NCBI GenBank assembly: GCA_009746045.1
Contig: RPFO01002020.1
Coordinates: 1-41,380 of the forward strand
Direction: 5' to 3'
DNA length: 41,380 bases
Origin: Mesostigma viride
Lineage: Eukaryota; Streptophyta; Mesostigmatophyceae; Mesostigmatales; Mesostigmataceae
Shown here piece after piece: positions 10,353 to 21,000 of the stretch. Under the pieces are notes generated by a model that searched no databases, was not told where the DNA came from, and saw nothing but the letters and a program-made list of their open reading frames with translations. Position numbers and translations under genes: made by a program. Positions within the stretch are counted from its first letter, which is position 1. The number at the start of each line of letters is the position of its first letter.

Positions 10353-11606
10353 TGCTACGTATCAATACATGTGGGGGGGTGCTGCTACGTATCAATACAT
10401 GTGGGGGGGTGCTGCTACGTATCAATACATGTGGGGGGGTGCTGCTACGTATCAATACACGTGGGGGGGTGCTGCTACGTATCAATACATGTGGGGGGGT
10501 GCTGCTACGTATCAATACATGTGGGGGGGTGCTGCTACGTATCAATACATGTGGGGGGGTGCTGCTACGTATCAATACATGTGGGGGGGTGCTGCTACGT
10601 ATCAATACATGTGGGGGGGTGCTGCTACGTATCAATACATGTGGGGGGGTGCTGCTACGTATCAATACATGTGGGGGGGGCTGCTACGTATCAATACATG
10701 TGGGGGGGTGCTGCTACGTATCAATACACGTGGGGGGGTGCTGCTACGTATCAATACATGTGGGGGGGTGCTGCTACGTATCAATACATGTGGGGGGGTG
10801 CTGCTACGTATCAATACATGTGGGGGGGTGCTGCTACGTATCAATACATGTGGGGGGTGCTGCTACGTATCAATACATGTGGGGGGGTGCTGCTACGTAT
10901 CAATACATGTGGGGGGGTGCTGCTACGTATCAATACATGTGGGGGGGTGCTGCTACGTATCAATACATGTGGGGGGGTGCTGCTACGTATCAATACATGT
11001 GGGGGGGTGCTGCTACGTATCAATACATGTGGGGGGTGCTGCTACGTATCAATACATGTGGGGGGGTGCTGCTACGTATCAATACATGTGGGGGGGTGCT
11101 GCTACGTATCAATACATGTGGGGGGGTGCTGCTACGTATCAATACATGTGGGGGGGTGCTGCTACGTATCAATACATGTGGGGGGTGCTGCTACGTATCA
11201 ATACATGTGGGGGGTGCTGCTACGTATCAATACATGTGGGGGGTGCTGCTACGTATCAATACATGTGGGGGGGTGCTGCTACGTATCAATACATGTGGGG
11301 GGTGCTGCTACGTATCAATACATGTGGGGGGGTGCTGCTACGTATCAATACATGTGGGGGGTGCTGCTACGTATCAATACATGTGGGGGGTGCTGCTACG
11401 TATCAATACATGTGGGGGGTGATGCTACGTATCAATACATGTGGGGGGGTGCTGCTACGTATCAATACATGTGGGGGGTGCTGCTACGTATCAATACACG
11501 TGGGGGGTGCTGCTACGTATCAATACATGTGGGGGGTGCTGCTACGTATCAATACATGTGGGGGGGTGATGCTACGTATCAATACATGTGGGGGGTGATG
11601 CTACGT
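10349..11606 (+). repeat. 30-bp minisatellite, G-rich strand up, about 42 copies
   Basis: The unit reads GTGCTGCTACGTATCAATAC followed by ATGTGGGGGG. Copies vary mainly in the length of the G run (6-8) and at one position (ATACAT versus ATACAC), and a few late copies have GATGCTACG. Long ORFs through it exist in several frames only because the unit lacks stops; they are not credible genes. Confidence 0.95.
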
Positions 11607-12600
11607 ATCATTTATTTATTCATGCCATCAGCCCCCCACATTTAATTATTAATGCCAGCACCCCCCAACATTCATTTATTCATGCCATCACACCCCCACA
11701 TTCTTTTATTCATGGCAGCACCCCCCCCACATTTATTTATTCATGCCATCACCCCCCCACATTTAATTATTAATGCCAGCAACCCCAACATTCATTTATT
11801 CATGCCATCACACCCCCACATTCTTTTATTCATGGCAGCACCCCCCCACATTTATTTATTCATGCCATCACCCCCCCACATTTAATTATTAATGCCAGCA
11901 CCCCCCAACATTCATTTATTCATGCCATCACACCCCCACATTCTTTTATTCATGGCAGCACCCCCCCCACATTTATTTATTCATGCCATCACCCCCCACA
12001 TTTAATTATTAATGCCAGCAACCCCCAACATTCATTTATTCATGCCATCACACCCCCACATTCTTTTATTCATGGCAGCACCCCCCCCACATTTATTTAT
12101 TCATGCCATCACCCCCCACATTTAATTATTAATGCCAGCACCCCCCAACATTCATTTATTCATGCCATCACACCCCCACATTCTTTTATTCATGGCAGCA
12201 CCCCCCCCACATTTATTTATTCATGCCATCACCCCCCCACATTTAATTATTAATGCCAGCAACCCCCAACATTCATTTATTCATGCCATCACACCCCACA
12301 TTCTTTATTCATGGCAGCACCCCCCCACATTTATTTATTCATGCCATCACCCCCCCACATTTAATTATTAATGCCAGCACCCCCCAACATTCATTTATTC
12401 TTGCCATCACACCCCCACATTCTTTTATTCATGGCAGCACCCCCCCACATTTATTTATTCATGCCATCACCCCCCCACATTTAATTATTAATGCCAGCAC
12501 CCCCCAACATTCATTTATTCATGCCATCACACCCCCACATTCTTTTATTCATGGCAGCACCCCCCCACATGCATTTATACATAGCATCCCCCCCCCACAT
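11607..12600 (-). repeat. minisatellite in opposite orientation with 120-bp higher-order unit, about 8 copies
   Basis: Four related 30-bp subunits (ending CATGCCATCA, AATGCCAGCA, CATGCCATCACA and CATGGCAGCA before C-rich runs) make a repeating 120-bp block. On the minus strand a subunit reads GTGGGGGGGTGATGGCATGA followed by an AT-rich tail, which aligns with the G-rich unit of the array at 10349-11606. The two arrays are therefore homologous and inverted, joined at about 11606. Confidence 0.9.
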
Positions 12601-13019
12601 TCGGGGTTCTTTGAACGGAGTTTCTTCTATACGTGAATGCGGGAACAAGAGGCCGCTGGATGAGCGGCTTATAGGTCGTAGTGTTTACTCGTAGCTGTTT
12701 GGCTAGAGCTTTTGTGATTAGTAGATGCAATATAGTGCATGGTTGAAAAATGAATTAAATAAAATGTGCGTTCCGCGCTTGGGTTGATTATACCCGGGCG
12801 GAACGGGGCGTGAGGTGCAGTGCCCCTGAAAAGAACAACCTACGCATTATTTAATACTAGCCGTGCAGATTCGGGATATTCTACCCCCGGTCTGTACGGT
12901 TAGCGTCTTACTAGCATCCACTAAACATAAGGGTTTAATGACGTCAGTTAGCTAGGGATAAGGGAGGTTTTGCGACTAAAAGCCGCTCTGGTTGGTTTTG
13001 TCGGCCTCTTTCTTTGCTC
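12601..13019 (+). repeat. 419-bp direct repeat A, first copy
   Basis: This is nearly identical to 13981-14398, differing by one C in a C run and otherwise matching as far as I can read. It contains several self-complementary segments (GCCGC..GCGGC near 12651; GTTCCGC..GCGGAAC near 12770-12804; CCGTGCAGA..TCTGTACGG near 12862-12899), so its transcript could be structured. It does not look coding. It interrupts a C-rich minisatellite unit at its left edge. Confidence 0.85.
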
Positions 13020-13852
13020 GTTGTCGTTGCGGCGGCAGCCGCAGCTATGGGTGCTGCGGAGCAAAATCCCAAAAGCACTGGTTGCACTGGCCACTTGGCC
13101 AGTGGTGAGACTTCCAGTTGTTAACCGGCCAGGCGTAGTTCCTCGCCCGGTTAACTAAAAGAAAAGAAAATGATTACCTCCGGTCCGCACCTTTTCCCCA
13201 GCTTGGGGTCTTTGGTGGGCCGGATGCCGTGACAGGTGCTCAACTGTCGCTTGGTCGGCCCAGTGCGCGAGCTGGTGCTCCGTACCTGGGGATGCTTGCA
13301 CCCCGGTTGGAGCCGGATGGCTGGCACTGGCGACCCGTGTCTCGGTCCGCGGCCTGCGGATTTTTCTTCGGAAATTGCTGCTGGCCAGCAAACTTTGCAA
13401 TTGCCTTCCGCCGAGGGGGGGTGGTTGGGGCTGGGGACGGCGATGGGAAAAGCGCCTAAGCTAGAAATTTTTCCCCACGCATAGAAACCTCGGGGGGAAT
13501 GCGGTCTTGGCTGAACGGACTCTCGTTCAGCCAGGTGCCTGGGGCTGTGGCCTCGGGCATCCGGGCTGGCGGGGCCTGGGCTAGGTCCACGTTTTTTCTC
13601 GAAGCACCCCGGGTCTATGGGGAGACGGCCATAGCGGTACCGACTCGGGGCCCCGAGAGGGGTCATGATAGGCTGGCCGTGCGCAATCGCAGTGCAAATG
13701 CGCTGGGCCTTTTTGGGCCTGGCCACGCATCCACAGCCGCCGGGCACACGCCTCCCGATGTGGGGGGGCTCCCGTTTTGCGGCAGGGCGGTCACTTGTGA
13801 CAACGAGCAAGGTGGAGTGCGGCTTCAAGGGAAAGCCAGGGCGGGGGTGATT
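13020..13852. other. GC-rich unique segment between repeats A and C
   Basis: About 830 bp, GC-rich, present only in the first of the two tandem units. Open frames exist on both strands (for example minus 13858-13151) but they are low-complexity Pro/Arg-rich, overlap on opposite strands and have no domain, so I do not call a gene. An inverted GTTAACCGG pair sits near 13120-13155. Confidence 0.4.
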
Positions 13853-13936
13853 GGGCAACGTACTTCATGAAGGGCCTTGAACGGCGTGCCTCCGGGCATG
13901 TCAATTAGTGTCACATGTATGCTTCCACTTATTGTT
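13853..13936 (+). repeat. 84-bp direct repeat C, first copy
   Basis: Begins GGGCAACGTACTTCATGAAG and ends CTTCCACTTATTGTT. It is identical to 14432-14515. Together with repeat A this shows a duplicated A-B-C block whose second copy has lost B. Confidence 0.85.
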
Positions 13937-13980
13937 TTAATGAAGATGCTGGTTTTTGTGGGAGCTACGTGGGACATGAA

Positions 13981-14398
13981 TCGGGGTTCTTTGAACGGAG
14001 TTTCTTCTATACGTGAATGCGGGAACAAGAGGCCGCTGGATGAGCGGCTTATAGGTCGTAGTGTTTACTCGTAGCTGTTTGGCTAGAGCTTTTGTGATTA
14101 GTAGATGCAATATAGTGCATGGTTGAAAAATGAATTAAATAAAATGTGCGTTCCGCGCTTGGGTTGATTATACCCGGGCGGAACGGGGCGTGAGGTGCAG
14201 TGCCCCTGAAAAGAACAACCTACGCATTATTTAATACTAGCCGTGCAGATTCGGGATATTCTACCCCGGTCTGTACGGTTAGCGTCTTACTAGCATCCAC
14301 TAAACATAAGGGTTTAATGACGTCAGTTAGCTAGGGATAAGGGAGGTTTTGCGACTAAAAGCCGCTCTGGTTGGTTTTGTCGGCCTCTTTCTTTGCTC
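13981..14398 (+). repeat. direct repeat A, second copy
   Basis: Second copy of 12601-13019, offset 1380 bp, same orientation. Its right edge runs into a CCCACCCACCCACCC tract rather than segment B. Confidence 0.85.
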
Positions 14399-14431
14399 CC
14401 CACCCACCCACCCGTGTCTTGGTTGCCTCTA

Positions 14432-14515
14432 GGGCAACGTACTTCATGAAGGGCCTTGAACGGCGTGCCTCCGGGCATGTCAATTAGTGTCACATGTATG
14501 CTTCCACTTATTGTT
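14432..14515 (+). repeat. direct repeat C, second copy
   Basis: Identical to 13853-13936. Just to its right (14516-14550) is a single C-rich minisatellite-like unit (CTTCCCCCCCCCACATG and TATTTATACG), so the A-B-C-A-C block lies between minisatellite-type sequences. Confidence 0.8.
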
Positions 14516-14551
14516 ACGTAGCTTCCCCCCCCCACATGTATTTATACGTGG

Positions 14552-15025
14552 TCGTAAGGGTCTCGCTGCGGGTAGACCCTCGGAATTTTGTTTTTGTATT
14601 GACGTAAGGGTCTCGCTGCAGCGAGACCCCAAGGAATGTCAATTTTTCATGTTTTCATGATGGGGGGTCTTTCTTTTCTCACCCTTAAAATGATTTGTTT
14701 TTGTATCGGTGTTAGGGTCTCGCTGCAGCGAGACCCCTACGAATGTCGACTTTTAATGTTTGCAAGATGGGAGGGGGCTTTCTTCGCTCACCCTAAAAAT
14801 TATTTGTTTTTGTTTGACGTTAGGGTCTCGCTGCAGCGAGACCCCAAGGAATGTATACTTTTTTATGTTTGCATGATGGGAGGTTGCTTTTTTCGCTCAC
14901 CCTAAAAATGATTTTTTTTGCTTGAAGTGAGGGTCTCGCTGCAGCGAGACGCCAAAGTTTTGCATTAAACTAAATGTCCCTTTTAGAATCCACGAAAGGG
15001 TCTAGCTGCAGCGAGACCCTCCCCA
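14552..15025 (+). repeat. cluster of six intron palindromes, four in a 108-bp tandem repeat
   Basis: Copies start near 14558, 14607, 14715, 14822, 14931 and 14998. Those at 14607-14931 are in an approximately 108-bp tandem unit whose remaining sequence (AATGT...TTTCATGTTTTCATGATGGG...CTCACCC) is also repeated. The cluster ends about 70 bp before a good 3' splice site (TATTGTTCTGCAG at 15081-15093) that precedes the first in-frame ATG of the plus-strand gene, so it probably lies in a 5' intron. Confidence 0.85.
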
Positions 15026-15093
15026 TCGTTTTTCTGCCGGCGATTCAGATTCTGAATGACATTTGTGAAACTTGCTTTTTTGATATTGTTCTG

Positions 15094-18000
15094 CAGATGT
15101 CGTCCTCCTATTCCGATTCTGTCAAGGCCACTCCCGTTTCACCCAAGATGACGTCGAACACCTCGCCGGACCGAACGGCAACGGAGGCGTTTCCTCCGTT
15201 GCAGTTCGGTCCCGTAAATGCTTGCGAGGTCCCCCCCACCGAGTCCCCCTCGCCCTCCAAGTCCAACTTGCCCCCCAGCGAGTTGGACAGAATTATACCC
15301 CCCAACCTCTCTCGCTGCTGCGTCTCGCGCTCCGTCCCGCTCTCCGCCCCGTAAGTCTCCATCGCCGCCCCCCAAGTCGGCCGGAGCTACTGCGTCCCGC
15401 TCGCCGCCCCGCAAGTCCCCCAAGTCCCCCGCAACTGCGACCCGTTCGCCGAACCGCAAGTCCCCCTCTCCGCCCAAAGTTCCCCCCGCTACCGCGTCCC
15501 GCTCTCCTTCTCGCAAGTCCCCCTCGCCGTCAACCAAGAACCCCGCAACTGCGTCCCGCTCGCCGTCCCGCTCTCCTTCCCCCAAGTCCCGCTCGCCGCC
15601 ACCCAAGTCCCCCGCTTCTGCGTCCCGCTCGCCGTCCCCCAAGCATTCCAGTTCTAAGCGTAAGCCTGCGGCCGAGTGGGTAGAGGAAGACGACCGCACC
15701 AAAGAGCTCAGGAAGCTGAGGAAGTCTATCAGTGAGCTTGTTGAGGAGGACGAGCGCGATCAGACTAACGGGAGGCCTGAAGACCCGGAATCGCCGGTTC
15801 GGGAGTCGCGTCAGAAGCGGTTGTCCGATTTGTTAGCAATGGCCGCAAGCTTTGCTGACGAATACGCGGCTCTCGACAAGAAGGACAAGGAGAAGGAGAA
15901 GGCGGAGAGGGAGGCCATCGAGAAGGCGGAGAGGGAGAGGGTGGAGAGGGAGGAGAAGGAGAGGCTGGAGAAGGCGGAGAGGGAGGAGGAGGAGAGGGAG
16001 TACAAGGAGAAAAAGGCTGCCCAGGAGAAGGAGCACAGGATCCTGGTGGCGAAGCAGAAGGAGGAGGCGAAGAAGAAGACGGAGGCGGCAGCGAAGGAAT
16101 TCTTGCGGAGGAGGCCGCTCTTTTTTTGCAGATGCGACAGGAGAGGATGAAGGCGGAAGAGGCCGCGAGGAAGATGGAGGAGGAGGCTGCGAGGAAGGAG
16201 GAGGAGGCTGCGAAGGCAGTTGAGGGGGAGAAGGACGAGAACGGAGAACTTCTTCACGAAGGATTTTCAGTCGATTATCAGGTATGTTTATTAATGTGAG
16301 ACGTACATTTTTCAGATGGCTTGAACGGCGTGTGTGTATCGTAGAAAGGGTGGGATTTTATGTCATACATTGATCGTAAGGGTCTAGCTGCGGAGAGACG
16401 TTGACCTAGGAGTTAAGGTTGTTGACGACGACGACGATGTGTGGCCTTTTTTTTACTCTTGTTGTCTGCAGCCCTCCACGGTGGCCATTCTGAAACAGTA
16501 CCTGGCTCAGACTGAGTCTGAGGCTGGGGTGAGTCGTAAAGCCGAAAAGGGCTTGAGAGGCTTGATCCGCTTTCTTTCGGCCGAGATAGCGTTTGCAGAG
16601 AAGTCCGGTGTCGTCGTGGACCGTCCGGAGTCGGCACACATAATTTGGAAGAACGACCGCCTGGGCCGTCTTGCATTGTTCGAAGCCACACAGCGAGCCA
16701 TTCATGGGAAGAGGGTCGTTGGTGACGACATGTATGAGGTTTTGAAGATCGCGCAGTCGTGCATCCTTAATCTGAAGGAGGATGTCGGACGTTACTTTCC
16801 CCGTCGTGCTTTAATATGGTCGACGCTCTTTGATGAGGTTGAAAAGTTCGAGGTCCACATTGGCTTCACATGCATCGAGGCTTCCTATATGGAAACCTTG
16901 AAAACCACTGCGTTGCATCAGCTCTTTAAACTCATGACTGGAGATATGAGAGCGGATTCGAGGGCTTCACTGTCGGAAGATGAAGTGTTTGATATTGTCA
17001 GGCAAGGATTTGTTGACACGTCCAACAGTGACTATATCGTAATTGTGCCGGGAAGAATGAATGACGTAGGAGGATTGGAGGAGCGCGCACATGAAGTGAT
17101 CGCGCATTTGGACATGGCAAGAGACCACTTACTGCAATCTTTTGTTAAGTGGCGGACTGACTTTCTTGTCAGCCCGGACGCCAGCCTTTCGCGGGAAGCG
17201 GTCGCTTTCTTTTTGGATTGGGCTGGACAGGTGATCCAAAGTTTCCGGCACCGGGAGGACTTCCATGTTATTCAGACATATAAGCCATACCGGGAAGTCG
17301 TCCAGGAATGGTTGGATCAAATCTCGTTGGTTGATTGTCTCCAGAGTATCCGAACCAAGACAGACACGGAGTGGTCTGATTTAGAGGCGGGAGGCCATTG
17401 GCAGTCCCTCGAGTTGTTCTTCGAGGCGGAATTGAGGCGGCAACTGGAAAAGGAGAGAGCCCATCAAGTGCCGATATGGCCTTTGGGGAAGATTTTGAGG
17501 AGGTGGAAGTTCTACGTTTCGGTACGTTAACTTGCCGATATCGTTTATCGATTTGGGTTGTTTCCATTCCCTGAATAGGGCTCTATATGCTGACCAACCT
17601 TCATGGTTTGTCCTGTCATATCATGCAGGGGGGCTCCATGCCAGGGGACGTATCGGAGGATTTACCTAATTTGTCAGACTTGGTTGATAAGGTGGGTGCT
17701 TGTCCGTCGAGTTTCCACGAGCATCTTACATGGGGTCTAGCTGCAGGTAGACCCTCACCCTTTTATTGAGACTGACATGTTCGGCTAATTTCAACGGTGC
17801 CCCCAACCAATCTGTTGTCTTTTTTCAGGGGGCGGCTGCGGCGATGGCTGTTGACAGTGCTGGTATTTGGTCTGGACTCGAGATGGAAATGGTAAGCATT
17901 AAACGATATCCGGATGTCTGCATTTCGCCTGAAGTTTTAGTGAGCGCATTATGCGAAATATACAAATGTCGACTAATTTTGATTTCCAATGAGCTGTCGT

Positions 18001-21000
18001 ATTCGGTGTTGACAGGCGGGGGGTTTGGCCTCAGCAGGCGCTGCCGGAGAGGAAGAAAACGCTGGAGGAGATGAGGATGAGGGAGACGCTGAGGGAGAAG
18101 TGGCTGTGCAGGTACGTTCATCCGCCGCGAGTTCGTGTGATTTTTTTCGTGCTGAGGGGTATCTCCGCAGAGAGACGATGGTGCAACAATCGAACTGAGG
18201 TCAAGTCCCTTCTTGTTCGTTTTTTTTTTCATGCAGGCGGGGGCTGTCGCTGGGGGTACTGCGGGGGGGAAGGCGGCGAAGCCCGATTGACAGCATGAAA
18301 GGGAAAAGCTGGATTCCCGCAAGAAGGTTGCGAAGGATCATATTATTGCTGTTGGCCTGATCATGCTTAAGTCTCCGCCCGATGGCGTCGATTCGGAGGG
18401 ACCTGCGGGGTCCGAGTTTCGCAAGTACCTGACACGACTTGAGGCGGAAGTCGATGCCGATTTCGATACGGAGGTGTTGGGTGCCGCTACCTTTAATAGT
18501 GAATTGGCATATGAATTTGCAAATCTGGTGAAGTCGAAAGCCACCAAGAATTTCAAGTGGCAGCCTAAGGAGTACTCAGAGGCAAAGGTTGACAAGATCG
18601 AGAAATTCATGAAGTCTGATTTTCGTCGTCGGGCCGCTGAGGGAAAAAGGGCGCTGAATGCGGTGGCAAAGGCCAACAGTAAGAAGAACGCGGAGGCGAA
18701 GGCGGCGGAGAAGGAGGCGAAGAAGGCGGAGAAGGAGAAGGCTAAGGAGGCCAAGAAGCAGCAGAAAACTGGACAGGTACGATTGTTGTGAAAATTTAGA
18801 CCTCTCGCTGCGGGTAGACGCTGACTGGCTGCGGGACTTGGTGTTTAGTGTCAGTAAGGTATTATTCCAACAGAACTTTGTTCGTCCCTGAACAGGATGT
18901 CGTGGTCGGCCTAAATATTACTGACTTGATCAAATCCTGCGGTCCTTTTCGATTTTTTACTTCAGGATGACGGGGGGGACGAAGACGCCACGGTGGAGAA
19001 GAAGTTACCTGGTCATGACGCCGTGTTCGCGCTGGTGAAGGATATGCTCAAGTACTGCTCGAGTAGGCGGATGGCGGACGTCGATGACCTGCCAAACTGG
19101 CCCGAGTTCTCCCCCTTTCTTGAGCTGCTCCGGTCACTCAACAAGCTTTTTAAGGAGGGGGTGCTCACGAGCAGTGGGAACCCGGACACCGACCCTATCA
19201 TTGAAAGCTGGAAGCCTTCGAAAAAGGTCGACTCGAACAAGGAGGTCAGGGACCAGAACATCCGGAAGGCCAATCTCTCAGGGAAACGCGTTGGATTCGG
19301 CCGGCCGATTTTAAGCAGACCGGATGTTTCAGTATGCGGATCCAGACGGTCAACGCGCTTATTTTGCCAGAGGCTTTGAGGCAGCGGCGTTTAAACCTTG
19401 AAACCATTAAGGAGAACGGCCGCATTCTCCTCAATGCGCGGGACAACGCCTTGCACTTCAAGGTTGTTGTCCCGGTCTGGCAGTTCCCTTTCCAGGCGCT
19501 TGCCGAATCTCAACCTGACCTGTTCGACAAGCAAATCTTGTGCATGCCGGATTTCGTCAAGTGGCTGAAGATCACCACGGCGCCAAGATTGACGCGGAGG
19601 ATGTGGGGTCCAGGTACTTCCGGCCCCTTTCGGATACTGAAGTCGACGTGTGGCTTAACACGGAGTCCACCACCTCTTTCCTCGCGAGAGGACTTGAGTG
19701 GCGTACCTACGCCAGGGTGGACGAGGTGGAAGCAGTTTTGCCTCAGGAGATCGAGGGCAGTCGGGATGTTTTCAACCTGCTGTGCAATACTGCGATGAAG
19801 TCCTACGATCCGAAATTTTTTGAGGAACGGGTACCGGTACCGTATCTGGTTCTCCGGTACGCGGTGGTGGATGGGAACCACTACTTTAAGGGGTTAAAGT
19901 CGTTTCTCAGGGGGCCGGATGGCGGGTGGGGAGAGGTTCGGGCAATGATGTGCGAGGGTGGGGCGGAGTCCAATTTCGCAAATACTCCTAAGGAGGCGGA
20001 GCACGCATTCCAGGACCTGTTGCGGAAATTCCGTGGTGGTTACATGGGTACGAACGTCATTCTTCTCAAGGGTGGCGACCTGCTCCCGTCGTGGAGTGAG
20101 CTGCGAAATCTACCTAAGGCAAAAGAAGATGTAAGCTATCTATTTTGGCAGGGTCTAGCTGCGGGTAGACCCTCGGAATTTTCGTGGTTGTTTTTTGTGT
20201 GCGCTTCAAGTTTTTTGCGAGGGTCTCGCTGCAGCTAGACCCTCTCCTTTTTTTTGTTGGAATTTTCGTTGCGTATTGTCGGCCGTTTCTTTTTCGAATT
20301 TTGTTAGGGTCTATCCGCAGCTATACCCCTCGCCTTTTATGACTGAGTTTTGTCGTTGCTCGCTCGATGTTAATTGATGTCGCAGGCGGTGCTGACCGGC
20401 AAGCTGGAGAAGCTGTTCGACATCGCCAAGGGGGCGAATTCGGAGGACTTAGCCGTGGCGGATCGTACGCTGGGCCAGGCGTTGCTTGACGTGTGGAACT
20501 ACAACAAGCTATATCTATACGGCAAAGTCACGCGTGGGAAGGGCCACTATATTGCGGATGGCCACTATACCAATCTGCTCACGTACATCCTCCCGGCTAT
20601 GCGGCAAGCGGGGGGAGGGAAGGGAATGTGGAGCCGGCAGCGGTGGATGTACACGAGGAGGAAGCAGAAGGAAAGAAAAAGCCGGCCCACAGCATTGCTT
20701 CAGTGCATTCCGCTTACAGTCGCACGCTGGCCAACACGTTTCTCCGTCTGACACAGGAGCAGACTGATGATCCTGCCTCAACGAAACCCGCGCCTGAGGA
20801 GGTGATGATGCAAAGGTGCAAATTCGCGAATGCAGAGGGGGAGAAGAAAGGCCAGAAGGTCTCTTGGACCGCTTTCAGGAACTTGGCCAGCCTTCCTATG
20901 ATGGACGCCGTGATCGATTGCATCATGAGCTGCCAGGTTGGACCGGAAAAGCTCACCAAGTTGGTGGAGTTCGCCAAGGATGTGCTGGAGTGCCTGCGGC

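Noticed and set aside
10307-11645. Long open frames of 371-432 codons on the plus strand across the minisatellite
   Set aside because: They exist in all three plus frames and several minus frames because a 30-bp unit without stops is repeated; the products are simple repeats shifted between frames by the varying G-run length.
10349-12600. CRISPR-like array
   Set aside because: The repeats are contiguous and have no unique spacers, and the context is eukaryotic.
13151-13858. 235-codon minus-strand ORF in segment B
   Set aside because: Pro/Arg/Gly-rich with no domain, overlapped by open frames on the other strand; GC-rich sequence gives such frames by chance.
12601-14398. The two A repeats as LTRs of a short retrotransposon (TRIM)
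   Set aside because: They lack TG...CA ends, there is no primer-binding site or polypurine tract at the inner edges, and the duplicated C segment outside the second copy fits a tandem duplication with internal loss better.
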